A stretch of 57,146 nt of DNA, taken from Thermodesulfobacteriota bacterium. GTDB lineage: Bacteria > Desulfobacterota > Anaeroferrophillalia > Anaeroferrophillales > Tharpellaceae. The translations under genes were made by a program, and so were the position numbers. Of this stretch, positions 1 to 8,491 are shown one piece after another. The DNA lies in assembly GCA_024762675.1 (NCBI GenBank), contig JANTGZ010000005.1, forward strand, positions 1 through 57,146. The letters are read 5' to 3'. Below the pieces are notes generated by a model. The model saw nothing but the letters and a program-made list of their open reading frames with translations. It did no database searches and had not been told where the DNA came from. The number at the start of each line of letters is the position of its first letter. The stretch's first letter is position 1.

Positions 1-1
1 G

Positions 2-757
2 GCTCGTGAAATCACTATGGCTCTGACCAAAGATGATTTCAGAGGTTTTCAACGCCCCTGTTTTCCCGAGCTCGGTGCCTACATCTGCATGTCCGAATAT
101 GATGTGAATTTTGGTCTGCCGGTTGCCTTTCCTCCGGAAACATTGAATGATGGTCTGGGGCAGGTGATTGCTGACCGGGGCTTGAGTCAGTTGCGGATTG
201 CGGAGACTGAAAAATACGCCCATGTCACCTTTTTCTTTAATGGTGGCCGTGAAGATCCTTTTCCCGGTGAGGAGCGCTGCCTGGTTCCTTCTCCGCGTGA
301 TGTGAAAACCTACGATCTGAAACCGGAGATGAGTGCCTGTGTTGTTGCCGAAGAACTGATTTCTCGGCTCGATAAGAACTCTTATGATCTCATTGTGTTG
401 AATTTTGCCAACTGTGATATGGTTGGTCATACCGGGGATGTTGATGCTGCGGTCAAGGCTTGCGAAACGGTTGACAGCTGTCTGGGAATGATTCTTGAGA
501 AGTTTCAAGAGCATGGTATTGTGGCTATGATTACCGCTGATCATGGCAATGCTGAAGCTCTGCTTGATGAGGCTGGCAAACCGTTTACTGCCCACTCAAT
601 CAATCCGGTGCCTCTGGTTATTTGCGGCCTGGATACTTCCGCTTACAGTCTTCGCGAGGGGGGTGTTTTAGCTGACATTGCACCGACCCTGTTACAGATC
701 ATGGGGCTCGACAAACCTATCGCAATGACCGGTACTAGTTTGCTGCTTGCTAATTGA
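2..757 (+). CDS. gpmI: 2,3-bisphosphoglycerate-independent phosphoglycerate mutase, 3' part
   Basis: This is the C-terminal half of the cofactor-independent, Mn-dependent phosphoglycerate mutase that interconverts 3- and 2-phosphoglycerate in cytoplasmic glycolysis/gluconeogenesis. The reading frame is open to the left edge (codons for AREIT precede the first internal Met at base 17), so the gene starts outside the window; the family is about 510 residues and roughly 250 are present. Visible motifs are FFFNGGREDPFPGEER, NFANCDMVGHTGD with metal-binding Asp/His, and ITADHGNAE, all diagnostic of GpmI. The C terminus is intact. A hairpin follows about 65 bp downstream, before the ComF gene. Confidence 0.96.
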   Translation, partial: AREITMALTKDDFRGFQRPCFPELGAYICMSEYDVNFGLPVAFPPETLNDGLGQVIADRGLSQLRIAETEKYAHVTFFFNGGREDPFPGEERCLVPSPRDVKTYDLKPEMSACVVAEELISRLDKNSYDLIVLNFANCDMVGHTGDVDAAVKACETVDSCLGMILEKFQEHGIVAMITADHGNAEALLDEAGKPFTAHSINPVPLVICGLDTSAYSLREGGVLADIAPTLLQIMGLDKPIAMTGTSLLLAN

Positions 758-820
758 TTCTAACATGAAATGGTCAAGAGTTGTATTTTGTGAATATTAT
801 AAAATCTGTTTCCAGTGGGC

Positions 821-852
821 AGTTGTCAGGAAAACCCTGACCACTGACAACT
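821..852. repeat. Inverted repeat (AGTTGTCAG arms) between gpmI and comF
   Basis: AGTTGTCAG at 821-829 pairs exactly with CTGACAACT at 844-852. No long T-run follows, so it is a weak candidate terminator. The arm resembles the AGTAGTCAG elements at 6708-6749 and 13637-13658 and may belong to the same dispersed short repeat. Confidence 0.5.
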
Positions 853-858
853 AGATAA

Positions 859-1566
859 GTGACCGATTTTCTCTCTTTTGGCACGGTTTTTCTTGATATC
901 CTGTTTCCACGTCGTTGTCTGCTTTGTTCAGTTTTCCTCTCCCACCCCTTAAGTTCTTCTATCAAAAATCAAGCAATTGATAACTTTCTTTGTGTTACTT
1001 GCCGGCAGCAATTGTTGATATCGCAAGAAAGTCTTGATGTGATCCGGTTGCCAGATGTTGATAAAGTTATTTCCGGATACCCCTATGCCGGTCTGTTCGA
1101 AAAAATCATTCCGGCCTGGAAATATCATAAGCGGCACGAGTTTTCGCCATTGGTCAAGGTTCTAGTGGGCCTGATTCTATCCCGCCAGGAAGTCTCTGAA
1201 CTGGATTTGGATCTGGTTATAGCGGTACCCCTTACTCCCCGTGCCTTACGGACACGGGGCTTTAATCAGGCCTTTTTTATCGCCTCTAGCAGTGCTGCTT
1301 TTCTTAAAACAACCTTAGGCAGCAATCTTTTTATTAAAGCTGTTGAAACCCCGCAACAGGCATCTTTGAACCGTCGGGCTCGAACCCTCAATTTGAGTCC
1401 AGACAATTTTCAGGTTCCGAGGCCGGAGATGATAGCCGGTAGAAATATTCTGTTGTGCGATGATGTTTTGACAACTGGAGCGACCTTGAGTGCTGCTGCC
1501 GGTGCACTGAAAAGTGCCGGTGCGGTTTCAGTCAGTGCCCTGACATTGGCCCGGGTGTTACGTTGA
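859..1566 (+). CDS. ComF family phosphoribosyltransferase-like protein
   Basis: A 235-residue ComF/GntX-type protein. The N terminus carries two Cys pairs (CLLC near residue 20 and CVTC near residue 48), as in the family's zinc-ribbon-like segment. The C terminus carries the PRPP-binding loop ILLCDDVLTTGATL of type I phosphoribosyltransferases, preceded by the RGFNQA motif typical of ComF. Members are linked to DNA uptake (ComFC) or to sulfur/iron metabolism (GntX); the true substrate is unknown. The start is a GTG at 859 with a poor ribosome-binding site, so the exact N terminus is uncertain. It follows gpmI on the same strand but is separated by about 100 bp with a hairpin. Confidence 0.85.
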   Translation: MTDFLSFGTVFLDILFPRRCLLCSVFLSHPLSSSIKNQAIDNFLCVTCRQQLLISQESLDVIRLPDVDKVISGYPYAGLFEKIIPAWKYHKRHEFSPLVKVLVGLILSRQEVSELDLDLVIAVPLTPRALRTRGFNQAFFIASSSAAFLKTTLGSNLFIKAVETPQQASLNRRARTLNLSPDNFQVPRPEMIAGRNILLCDDVLTTGATLSAAAGALKSAGAVSVSALTLARVLR

Positions 1567-1607
1567 GTTTGCAAAAAAATAACGAAAAAAATCCAACCTT
1601 ATCCGTA

Positions 1608-1666
1608 ATTTAATACTTTCTTCCGATTGTCAAATCCATATTTAATACTTTCTTCCGATTGTCAAA
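1608..1666. repeat. 27-bp direct repeat, two copies 32 bp apart
   Basis: Positions 1608-1634 and 1640-1666 are identical; each begins ATTTAATACTTTC and ends GATTGTCAAA. They are separated by the 5 bases TCCAT. The pair lies just after the ComF stop and before the leader of the VPLPA-CTERM gene. It may be a tandem duplication or a double protein-binding site. Confidence 0.85.
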
Positions 1667-1808
1667 GTGGTCCTTGTCGGTTATAATCGAAGTATAGTGA
1701 TGGTAAAATAGCTATGTGCTATGACTTGTGAATAGTTGTAAATCTTAACTTCCGGTTTTGCAAGCCGATTTTCGTGAAGATTTAGTTAATTTTCAGTCCG
1801 GGAGGATT

Positions 1809-2486
1809 ATGAGCGCTTTAGTGAAAAAACTATCTTTAGTCATGCTGTCAGGATTGTTGTTTGCTCTGCTCCTGGAGCCGCAAAATGTTCTGGCCTTAAG
1901 TTTTGACTTTTCCGGTACTGTTCTTTACGACAGCAAAGCTTCCAGCTTCGGTTTCCCGGGATTCGGACATCACTTTAAGGGGTCATTTTCGTTGGCGAAT
2001 GACTTTTTGACTTTTGAAAATAGCAAGGCCGGCACTTCCTTTAAAGATTTAGGCAGTGTGACGGGAGGTTATTTCAACCAGGAAGGCGGCGATTTCTTTT
2101 ATGCTTTCAGTCAAGGTCAAGATGCCTCTTCGCAAATGGGGATGGTATGGTGGGACGACCCTCGTGATTTCACTATCGGTAAGCGGTTTTTAGGTGACAT
2201 CTATGGCCTGGTTTTTTATCTCGAAGGCAGTACGCTCTATACGCCGGCTCAGATGATAGCCTGGCGTCTGGCTGAATATTTTGCGACCGGCATATTGCCG
2301 ACGCTTACTGGCGGCGGCCCAAATCCTTATTACTACGGTTGCCAGCTTGCAGATGGTACGGCTTTTTTTGGGGTTGTCGAAACCCCATTTATTGCCGATC
2401 AGAGTTCGGCGGCGGTACCTCTGCCCGCCTCTGTCTGGTTTTTAGGTAGTGGTTTGCTCTTTTTAATGCGCCGTCGCAAGGGGTAG
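1809..2486 (+). CDS. Exported protein with VPLPA-CTERM sorting signal
   Basis: A 225-residue secreted protein. The ATG at 1809 is preferred because GGGAGG lies 3-8 bases upstream and the protein then begins with a normal Sec signal peptide (hydrophobic stretch about residues 9-24, then NVLA). The body is Gly-, Phe- and Ser-rich and has no domain I recognise. The last 23 residues have the layout of a PEP-CTERM signal: VPLPASVWFLGSG, a hydrophobic helix (LLFLM) and RRRK. This class (VPLPA-CTERM) is thought to be processed by exosortase and is associated with exopolysaccharide. No exosortase gene is in the window. The gene is monocistronic, with a strong terminator just downstream. Confidence 0.85.
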   Translation: MSALVKKLSLVMLSGLLFALLLEPQNVLALSFDFSGTVLYDSKASSFGFPGFGHHFKGSFSLANDFLTFENSKAGTSFKDLGSVTGGYFNQEGGDFFYAFSQGQDASSQMGMVWWDDPRDFTIGKRFLGDIYGLVFYLEGSTLYTPAQMIAWRLAEYFATGILPTLTGGGPNPYYYGCQLADGTAFFGVVETPFIADQSSAAVPLPASVWFLGSGLLFLMRRRKG

Positions 2487-2495
2487 TAATAATTC

Positions 2496-2545
2496 AAAAG
2501 CACAAAAAAAGCCGGGCTTAAACCCGGCTTTTTTTGTGCTTTTTT
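2496..2545 (+). terminator. Rho-independent terminator after the VPLPA-CTERM gene
   Basis: A long perfect inverted repeat: an A-rich arm plus GCCGGG, a CTTAAA loop, then CCCGGC followed by a run of T and GTGCTTTTTTTTT. It starts about 10 bp after the stop codon. Confidence 0.93.
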
Positions 2546-2677
2546 TTTGAAAAACTATTCTTAGTGACTTTTAACTTCAAAAAGATGCCGGTCAGTGATA
2601 TTGGTTTGCGATGATTGATTGTGTATATAAAGAGTGTTTGAAACGGGTCTTGAAGATGATATCAGGATTGTTGTCTT

Positions 2678-5600
2678 ATGCGTAAAAGGGGTTTGCGGTT
2701 TATTTCCCGAATTGGGGCTTTAGTTCTGCTGGGCTTTTTTTTACTGCTTATCAGCCTGCCGAATCTGATTGATTTGGAAAACTTTCGCCCCCAGCTGCTT
2801 GAATACCTGCAGTCGCGGATCTCGGGAGAGGTTGCGGTTGGTAAGTTGAAGTTGACTTTTCACAATGGCCCGGGCCTTCGTGTAGATGGTATACGAGTGC
2901 TTGACAAATCCGGCTCACAGCAGATTTCAGTAGCAACGGCGATCGTCAATTTTGATCTTCAACGGTTATTTAAACGCCGTCTCCACCTGTGTCGGGTAAC
3001 CTTGGTGCAGCCTCGGGTTATTTTACAGGTCGATAAGACAAGCTCTCCTTTGGCCGGTTTTCTACGTCCTGCGGTCATTACAAATCCAGATAAGAAGCAT
3101 AAAACCGTTAATCTTTCTCCTGAAAGAATTACCGATTCCAGCGGTGGAGAAGTTGGCCGTAGGGAGCCTGCAGGTTTTTTCAGGTCATGGCATTTTGATG
3201 CTGATGTCAGTCAAGCGTTAGTGGAGATTATTGATGGCTCGGTGGTTTTTACTGATCGTTGTTTCGGGATGTTGCCGATCCTGACTCATTTGGAGGATTT
3301 AAATTCTCTCATTGAATGGCACAAGTCTGGAGTTCCGGCTGAATTTAGATTGGCGGCTCGGGTGGTTGATAAACAAGGTGATGGTTCCTTGAAAATTGAG
3401 GGGAGCTTATCGGCTTTACAGTGGCCGCTACTCCCTGGCCGGATGTTTTTGGATTGCCGGGTTGATGCCGAAAACCTAAATGCGGCAACCTACTTTCCCT
3501 ACTATCAGAAATATGTACCGATGCGCTTTATCGGAGCCCGGGTTGATATTGATTCGACATACAGGGGTAACCTGTTGGGCTTGTTCAGGTCTTGCGGTCG
3601 TATCGTATTGCATCAGGCTGAACTTGATTATCAGCAGATTTTCAGTGAGAAATTAAAATTCGACCGTTTTTCAGTAGACTATGATTTTCGCTTGGCCGAC
3701 CGCTATAATACGATTGAGACGTTAAAGTGTGCGATTGATGCCGATGGTTTAAAACTTAAAGGACATTGTCTACTGCATGAAGCCCGGAGTGGCATTGATG
3801 GGACGATTGAAGCTGAGCTTGAAATACCTGAGTTCGACCCTCTGACGGTTTCTCCTCTTCTGCCTTGGAAGATTATGCCTGAAAAGATGAGGAGTTATTG
3901 CCAACTGCTGCAAGAAGGGGGGCAATGTGTAGTTGAAAACGCCTACTTGAAAGGAGATTATCGGAAAATCGTGCGGTTGGCCAATAAGAATCCACCGACA
4001 GGTGTAATTGGCGGCAAACTTTCAGGGAAAAGCCTGTTTATTAAGGTTTCCGATGATTGGCCACTTCTCGCAATCGGGGCCGGGAGTGCAACTCTTGAAA
4101 GCGACTCTCTCGAGGTCTCAGACCTTGATTTCGACTGGTGCGGCCTCTCGGGCGATGCGCTTAATCTCTCTTTACAGCAGCTCTATCACGATCCCCAAAT
4201 CAAACTTGGCGGGAGCCTTAATCTAGATTTAAGGCGCCTGCAACCACACCTTGAAAGTTTTTTTCAGGAAACTTCCGACTCCTCTCCAAATAGCTCTTTG
4301 CCGGTGATCTTCTCTGACGGGTCGCTGTTCGGAGATTTGGCTTTACAGGGGCCTCTTTTACGGTTTCCCGAAATTATCTGGAGTGGGATTTTCAAGGGCC
4401 GTGACCTCTCTTTCGAGTTTGCCGGGGAACCGTTAGCGATTACCCAGGGAGAGGGCTCCTTCGTTCTTAGCAGTGACCAATTTACAATAGAAAATGCGAC
4501 TTGTAATGTTGCTTCTCTGCCCCTAACCTTACAAGGCTCGCTCCCCGGGCCTGCAGCCTGGTGCAGTGAAGATGATAGTCGAGGTCTGCCGTTTGCATTT
4601 GCAATATCCTGTCAGGAATTCAGTCCCGAACATCTCGACTTTTTGTTGGGTGAGCGGTTTTCCATCAGCGGGGACAGGGCTGGGGAATCGCCGTTAGATC
4701 TGCGTCTTATTGGTGATCTCAAGAATCCTTCCGACCTGCAATTACATGGTGCGTTGAGCCTTGATTGGAGTGATGTCAAGCTGCCTTTTATTGGACGTTC
4801 TTTTGAGAGTCTGAACTGTTTGGCTGATTTTGATCGGGGAAGTATAGGTTTTAAAAGGCTGTTTCTTAAACGAGGCAGTTCCGATCTCTCTTTCGAGGGC
4901 GGCTTGGCCAGGGGTGGAGCGGGCCGCGACTTTCTCTTGAGTGGAAAGATCTCCGGTACCCGTTTACTGGTCGATGATTTTTTGACTTTGCCCAAAACGG
5001 TTTCCGACAAAGAAGTTATAGCTGAGCCGGAGGGTGGAGCTGCCTCGGACGGATCAGGTTTTACAGGGGTGAAACCGGAAGAGAAGAGGGAAGTTCAAAA
5101 GTTGCCGGGCCTGAAAGTCAACCTTGAGGGAGCCATAAAGGAGTTGGTGTTGCCGACAGGCGACGGGGCTGAAAACTCTCAGGCTCAAAGGTTGCCCTGG
5201 CACCACATCGATGATTTAAAATTCTCTTTTTCAGGCGGGCCGGAAACGGCGGTTGAGATCAAGGAGTGTCGCTGGCGTTGGGGTGAGCCGGGATCTCAAA
5301 TCAATGTTCAGGGTAAGTTGCAATACCTTGATGGGTTAGATGGAGAGCTAGAAATTAGCGCTCATGATCTTGATTTTGATAACCTTTTCGGTCTCCCTGA
5401 GCAAGAGGTCGATGGTAAAGATGAGGAGCCGCAACCCGGCGTACTGGATGACGGTAAAGTCAAAGCGGTTCTGCTCAACGAACTTGCTGGAGAGGTCAAG
5501 GCAGACCGGGTCGCGGCTCTGTTATCATGGAAAGAGATATTGGCCCGTAACAATCTTGATATCAGGGCTCAGGCCCAGCGTCTGCGGTGGCAGCGGATGA

Positions 5601-6454
5601 TACTTGATGAAATTGAGTGTGATTGCTCTCTCGATGCTTTGGGGGTCAACCTTAAAAGAATTGTCGGCCGTAGCTTTGGGGGAGGGCTATTCGCCTCGGC
5701 TCAATGGCGCTATGCTGATGATTATTTCGTTCTTGATTCTGAGTTGGCGGAGATCAATTTTGAAACCTTCAATGAGTACTTGAAAAACCCTGATCGTGGT
5801 CTGCCTATGCGGGGGGGGCATGGTTCAGTGAATCTTATTCTCGATTGGCAGGGACGGTCCTTGAAAAGCTGGAAAGAGAGTCTGGATGGTCAACTCGATT
5901 TTAATTTTTATGACGGTCGCCTGAAAAAATTTACCCTGGTGGCTAATGTCTGCTCTTTGCTTAACTTGTCTCAGTTTGCCGCTCTACGCTTACCTGAATT
6001 CAGTATCGATCAGGGAGTTCCTTATCAAACACTTTCAGGTAAGGGGACAATCGTTGATGGGGTTCTGGATATCGAAGAGTTTGCCCTGCGGGGGTCGGCG
6101 ATTAACCTTTTGAGTGGCGGGCAGATCTCTATAGTTGAAGGCCGAGTCGATCTTGAGATAGGAGTGCAGCCTTTGCAGACGGTTGATAAACTACTTGCCA
6201 CGATTCCGGTGGTCGGTTATATCATGACTGGAGATGAAAAGACCTTTGTTGTGATTCCGATGACGGCTCAGGGGCCTTTTGATGATATCGAGATCAAGAC
6301 ACAGACGGTTTCCGGGCTCGGCAAAAAAGCTGGGGGCATGATTCAGAGATTTTTTGAAACCCCGGTAAGATTGTTGCAGATGCCGGGAAAATTGTTAAAC
6401 CATTTAGGGGCTCAAGGTGGCCCTGAAATAGATGTCGAAATAGATAAAAAATAG
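2678..6454 (+). CDS. AsmA/YhdP-like large envelope protein
   Basis: A 1258-residue protein with one N-terminal membrane anchor (about residues 12-30) and an otherwise periplasmic, beta-rich body. The first 110 residues look like the AsmA-type start (LENFRPQLLEYLQSRISGEV, then VGKLKLTF). The C-terminal 250 residues resemble the AsmA-like C-terminal region (SGKGTIVDGVLDIEEF, PVVGYIMTGDEKTF). Length and order match YhdP of Gram-negative bacteria (about 1266 residues), one of the AsmA-like bridge proteins implicated in phospholipid transport to the outer membrane. The exact orthology (YhdP versus another AsmA-like family) cannot be settled by eye. It is followed within 9 bp by a small zinc-finger membrane protein, so the two are probably co-transcribed. 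Confidence 0.85.
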   Translation: MRKRGLRFISRIGALVLLGFFLLLISLPNLIDLENFRPQLLEYLQSRISGEVAVGKLKLTFHNGPGLRVDGIRVLDKSGSQQISVATAIVNFDLQRLFKRRLHLCRVTLVQPRVILQVDKTSSPLAGFLRPAVITNPDKKHKTVNLSPERITDSSGGEVGRREPAGFFRSWHFDADVSQALVEIIDGSVVFTDRCFGMLPILTHLEDLNSLIEWHKSGVPAEFRLAARVVDKQGDGSLKIEGSLSALQWPLLPGRMFLDCRVDAENLNAATYFPYYQKYVPMRFIGARVDIDSTYRGNLLGLFRSCGRIVLHQAELDYQQIFSEKLKFDRFSVDYDFRLADRYNTIETLKCAIDADGLKLKGHCLLHEARSGIDGTIEAELEIPEFDPLTVSPLLPWKIMPEKMRSYCQLLQEGGQCVVENAYLKGDYRKIVRLANKNPPTGVIGGKLSGKSLFIKVSDDWPLLAIGAGSATLESDSLEVSDLDFDWCGLSGDALNLSLQQLYHDPQIKLGGSLNLDLRRLQPHLESFFQETSDSSPNSSLPVIFSDGSLFGDLALQGPLLRFPEIIWSGIFKGRDLSFEFAGEPLAITQGEGSFVLSSDQFTIENATCNVASLPLTLQGSLPGPAAWCSEDDSRGLPFAFAISCQEFSPEHLDFLLGERFSISGDRAGESPLDLRLIGDLKNPSDLQLHGALSLDWSDVKLPFIGRSFESLNCLADFDRGSIGFKRLFLKRGSSDLSFEGGLARGGAGRDFLLSGKISGTRLLVDDFLTLPKTVSDKEVIAEPEGGAASDGSGFTGVKPEEKREVQKLPGLKVNLEGAIKELVLPTGDGAENSQAQRLPWHHIDDLKFSFSGGPETAVEIKECRWRWGEPGSQINVQGKLQYLDGLDGELEISAHDLDFDNLFGLPEQEVDGKDEEPQPGVLDDGKVKAVLLNELAGEVKADRVAALLSWKEILARNNLDIRAQAQRLRWQRMILDEIECDCSLDALGVNLKRIVGRSFGGGLFASAQWRYADDYFVLDSELAEINFETFNEYLKNPDRGLPMRGGHGSVNLILDWQGRSLKSWKESLDGQLDFNFYDGRLKKFTLVANVCSLLNLSQFAALRLPEFSIDQGVPYQTLSGKGTIVDGVLDIEEFALRGSAINLLSGGQISIVEGRVDLEIGVQPLQTVDKLLATIPVVGYIMTGDEKTFVVIPMTAQGPFDDIEIKTQTVSGLGKKAGGMIQRFFETPVRLLQMPGKLLNHLGAQGGPEIDVEIDKK

Positions 6455-6463
6455 GTTGCCAAG

Positions 6464-6709
6464 GTGTTTCGATTTTTACTGTGGATAGGGTTGGGTTATC
6501 TTTTTTTCCGTCTTTTTAGAGGACAGTCATCGGTTGATGGTGAAAGGGTAGCTGGTTCAAAAGGGAGATCTCAGGTTTCGGGGCAAGGTGAAAAAATGGT
6601 CAAATGTGCTGTTTGCGGCCTTTATGTGCCTGAAAAAGAAGCTCTGGCTGGTGGTTGGCGTAAACCGGGGCGTTATTACTGTAGCCCGGAGTGCCACAAA
6701 AAACAGTAG
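6464..6709 (+). CDS. Small membrane-anchored zinc-finger protein (PP0621-like)
   Basis: An 81-residue protein starting at GTG 6464. It has an N-terminal hydrophobic helix (about residues 3-17), a short polar linker and a C-terminal metal-binding finger: CAVC at residues 48-51 and CSPEC near 73-77, with YYC typical of MYND/YHS-like small zinc ribbons. The layout matches the PP0621 family, which has no established function. It sits 9 bp after the AsmA-like gene. Its TAG stop lies inside the AGTAGTCAG repeat, so the repeat supplies the end of the gene. Confidence 0.7.
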   Translation: MFRFLLWIGLGYLFFRLFRGQSSVDGERVAGSKGRSQVSGQGEKMVKCAVCGLYVPEKEALAGGWRKPGRYYCSPECHKKQ

Positions 6710-6749
6710 TCAGTAGTCAGGGGATTTTTTTGAAAGCTGACTACTGACT
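6708..6749 (+). terminator. 13-bp inverted repeat at the end of the zinc-finger gene
   Basis: AGTCAGTAGTCAG at 6708-6720 pairs perfectly with CTGACTACTGACT at 6737-6749, with a 16-base T-rich loop. It overlaps the stop codon. There is no T-run after the right arm, so its role as a terminator is only plausible. The same unit recurs at 13637-13658. Confidence 0.55.
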
Positions 6750-6842
6750 TAAACTGTCGTCAAGTGTATTATTTTGAGTGTCTGAAAAATCACGACGACT
6801 GGCACCCAAAGGGCACTTCCTGCGGGGCGCAGGTCGGACTTT

Positions 6843-7625
6843 CTACGACGTCATCAATTCGTTTTTTAAATTGCTATAAATACTTTCAACATTTTTGACG
6901 ATCTTAGGGTTGACTTCAAAAGGCGCCTGATCACGTCGGTCGGCAGCAACTATATCCTGATCGTAATCGAGGAAGCCAAGAACTTTGATGCCATTAAGAT
7001 TGTCGGTGATGAACTCCCGGTCACCGGGTTCGCAAACCTTGTTGCCGACGACATAGACTTGATTTATGCCAAGGTCTGCCGCCAGTTTCTTGATTTGCCT
7101 TGCGGTCTGCAGACTGCGTGAGCCGGGTTCGACGACGACGATAAAAGCATCAATCCCTTTAGTTGCTCCGCGCCCCAGATGTTCAAGGCCGGCTTCCATG
7201 TCTAGGATAATACTTTCATCCCGTTGCACGAGAATATGGCGCAGGAGGAATTTTAAAATGACACTCTCCGGGCAGTAGCAACCGCCGCCGCCTTCAGGAA
7301 TGGTGCCGAGGACCAATAACTTCAGGTTTTCACGGTTCAGGCTGAAGCGTTCGGGAATATCGTCGACTTTAGGGTTAAGTTTGAACATGCCGCCGTAGGT
7401 TCCCTTTTGTGACCCGGTGCGTTCTTGGATGAAATCTGTCATCTCGGCAAACGGAGTAATTTTTTCTACCTCTTCGAGGCTGAAACCGAGAGCTGAGGCG
7501 AGATTGGCATCGGGGTCGGCATCAATGGCCAGTACTTTATGCTCACCGGCGGCGATGACTCGGGCCAAGGTTCCGGCCAATGTGGTTTTGCCGACCCCTC
7601 CTTTACCTGAAATTGCAATTTTCAT
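6843..7625 (-). CDS. cooC: CooC-type nickel-insertion ATPase (CO dehydrogenase maturation)
   Basis: A 260-residue MinD/SIMIBI-class P-loop ATPase. The deviant Walker A motif GKGGVGKTT is at residues 7-15, and the switch region AIDADPDANLA follows near residue 38. The pair of Cys in GGGGCYCPES (CXC) is the feature that in CooC binds a metal at the dimer interface. CooC uses ATP hydrolysis to help insert Ni into carbon monoxide dehydrogenase. No CODH or acetyl-CoA synthase gene is in this window, so the client enzyme must be elsewhere. The gene is divergent from radC, with about 160 bp between them. Confidence 0.88.
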   Translation of the reverse strand: MKIAISGKGGVGKTTLAGTLARVIAAGEHKVLAIDADPDANLASALGFSLEEVEKITPFAEMTDFIQERTGSQKGTYGGMFKLNPKVDDIPERFSLNRENLKLLVLGTIPEGGGGCYCPESVILKFLLRHILVQRDESIILDMEAGLEHLGRGATKGIDAFIVVVEPGSRSLQTARQIKKLAADLGINQVYVVGNKVCEPGDREFITDNLNGIKVLGFLDYDQDIVAADRRDQAPFEVNPKIVKNVESIYSNLKNELMTS

Positions 7626-7786
7626 GATCGGAATTTCCTTTTTTAAAGAGATTTATATTGATAGTTTCATTAATTTTCGTTGTTTTTGCAATGTATGGTC
7701 TTAGTTGAAAAAAATCAAGCCTGGTCGTTGAAAAAAGGTCATATTATTTGACGCATTGGTTTAGGTTATCTCGATTTTGATGAAAA

Positions 7787-8485
7787 ATGGCAAATAAAAA
7801 TGAGAAACCGGCAACCGTTAATCATCTCGGTCACCGCCAGCGACTGAAAGTGCGTTTTGCCAAACAAGGACTGAGCGGTTGGCATGACTATGAGGTTCTT
7901 GAACTGCTTTTGGGGTACGCAATTCCGCGGCGTGATGTAAAGCCTCTGGCGAAAGATCTGCTGCGTGATTTTAAGACCATAAAAAGGGTTCTAGATGCCC
8001 CATTGGATCGTTTGCAGGGGGTTGACGGGATGGGACCGCAAAGTGCCTTGTTCCTAAAGCTGTGCCGGGAACTTTTGGTTCTCTATCTTGAGAGTCCTGA
8101 TTGTCAACGTCAAACCATAACTTCACCGGAGCAGATTGGAGAACTCTGTCGGGCCCGCCTTGAGGGGCTTCCTGAAGAGCAGTTTCTGGTTCTCTTTCTT
8201 GATAACCGTCATCGCTTAATCGCCAGTGAAGTGATTCATCGGGGCACGGTGGATATGAGTGTTGTTTATCCGCGCGAAGTCTTAACCAGAGCTTTACTGC
8301 ATCGGGCGGCAGCTTTACTGGTAGCCCATAATCATCCAGGTGGCAGCACGACGCCATCCTCGGAAGATCTCAAGATCACACAGGAACTGAAAAAAGCCGC
8401 TGCAACTCTGGATATTCGTCTTCTTGATCATCTGATCGTTGCCGGTTGTCAAGTCGTCAGTCTGAAAGAGTCGGGAGACCTGTAA
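7787..8485 (+). CDS. radC: RadC family JAMM-domain protein
   Basis: A 232-residue RadC-like protein. The N-terminal part has a helix-hairpin-helix segment (LQGVDGMGPQSALFLKL). The C-terminal JAMM/MPN metal-site motifs are present: a Glu in the EVIHRG region, HNHPGGSTTPS and the following Asp in SSEDL. The old link of RadC to DNA repair is not well supported; the biochemical role is unknown. It lies 6 bp upstream of lptF, so the two are probably one transcript. Confidence 0.92.
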   Translation: MANKNEKPATVNHLGHRQRLKVRFAKQGLSGWHDYEVLELLLGYAIPRRDVKPLAKDLLRDFKTIKRVLDAPLDRLQGVDGMGPQSALFLKLCRELLVLYLESPDCQRQTITSPEQIGELCRARLEGLPEEQFLVLFLDNRHRLIASEVIHRGTVDMSVVYPREVLTRALLHRAAALLVAHNHPGGSTTPSSEDLKITQELKKAAATLDIRLLDHLIVAGCQVVSLKESGDL

Positions 8486-8491
8486 GAAATT

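Noticed and set aside
1608-1666. CRISPR array
   Set aside because: Only two repeat units with a 5-bp gap, no spacers of usual length and no cas genes.
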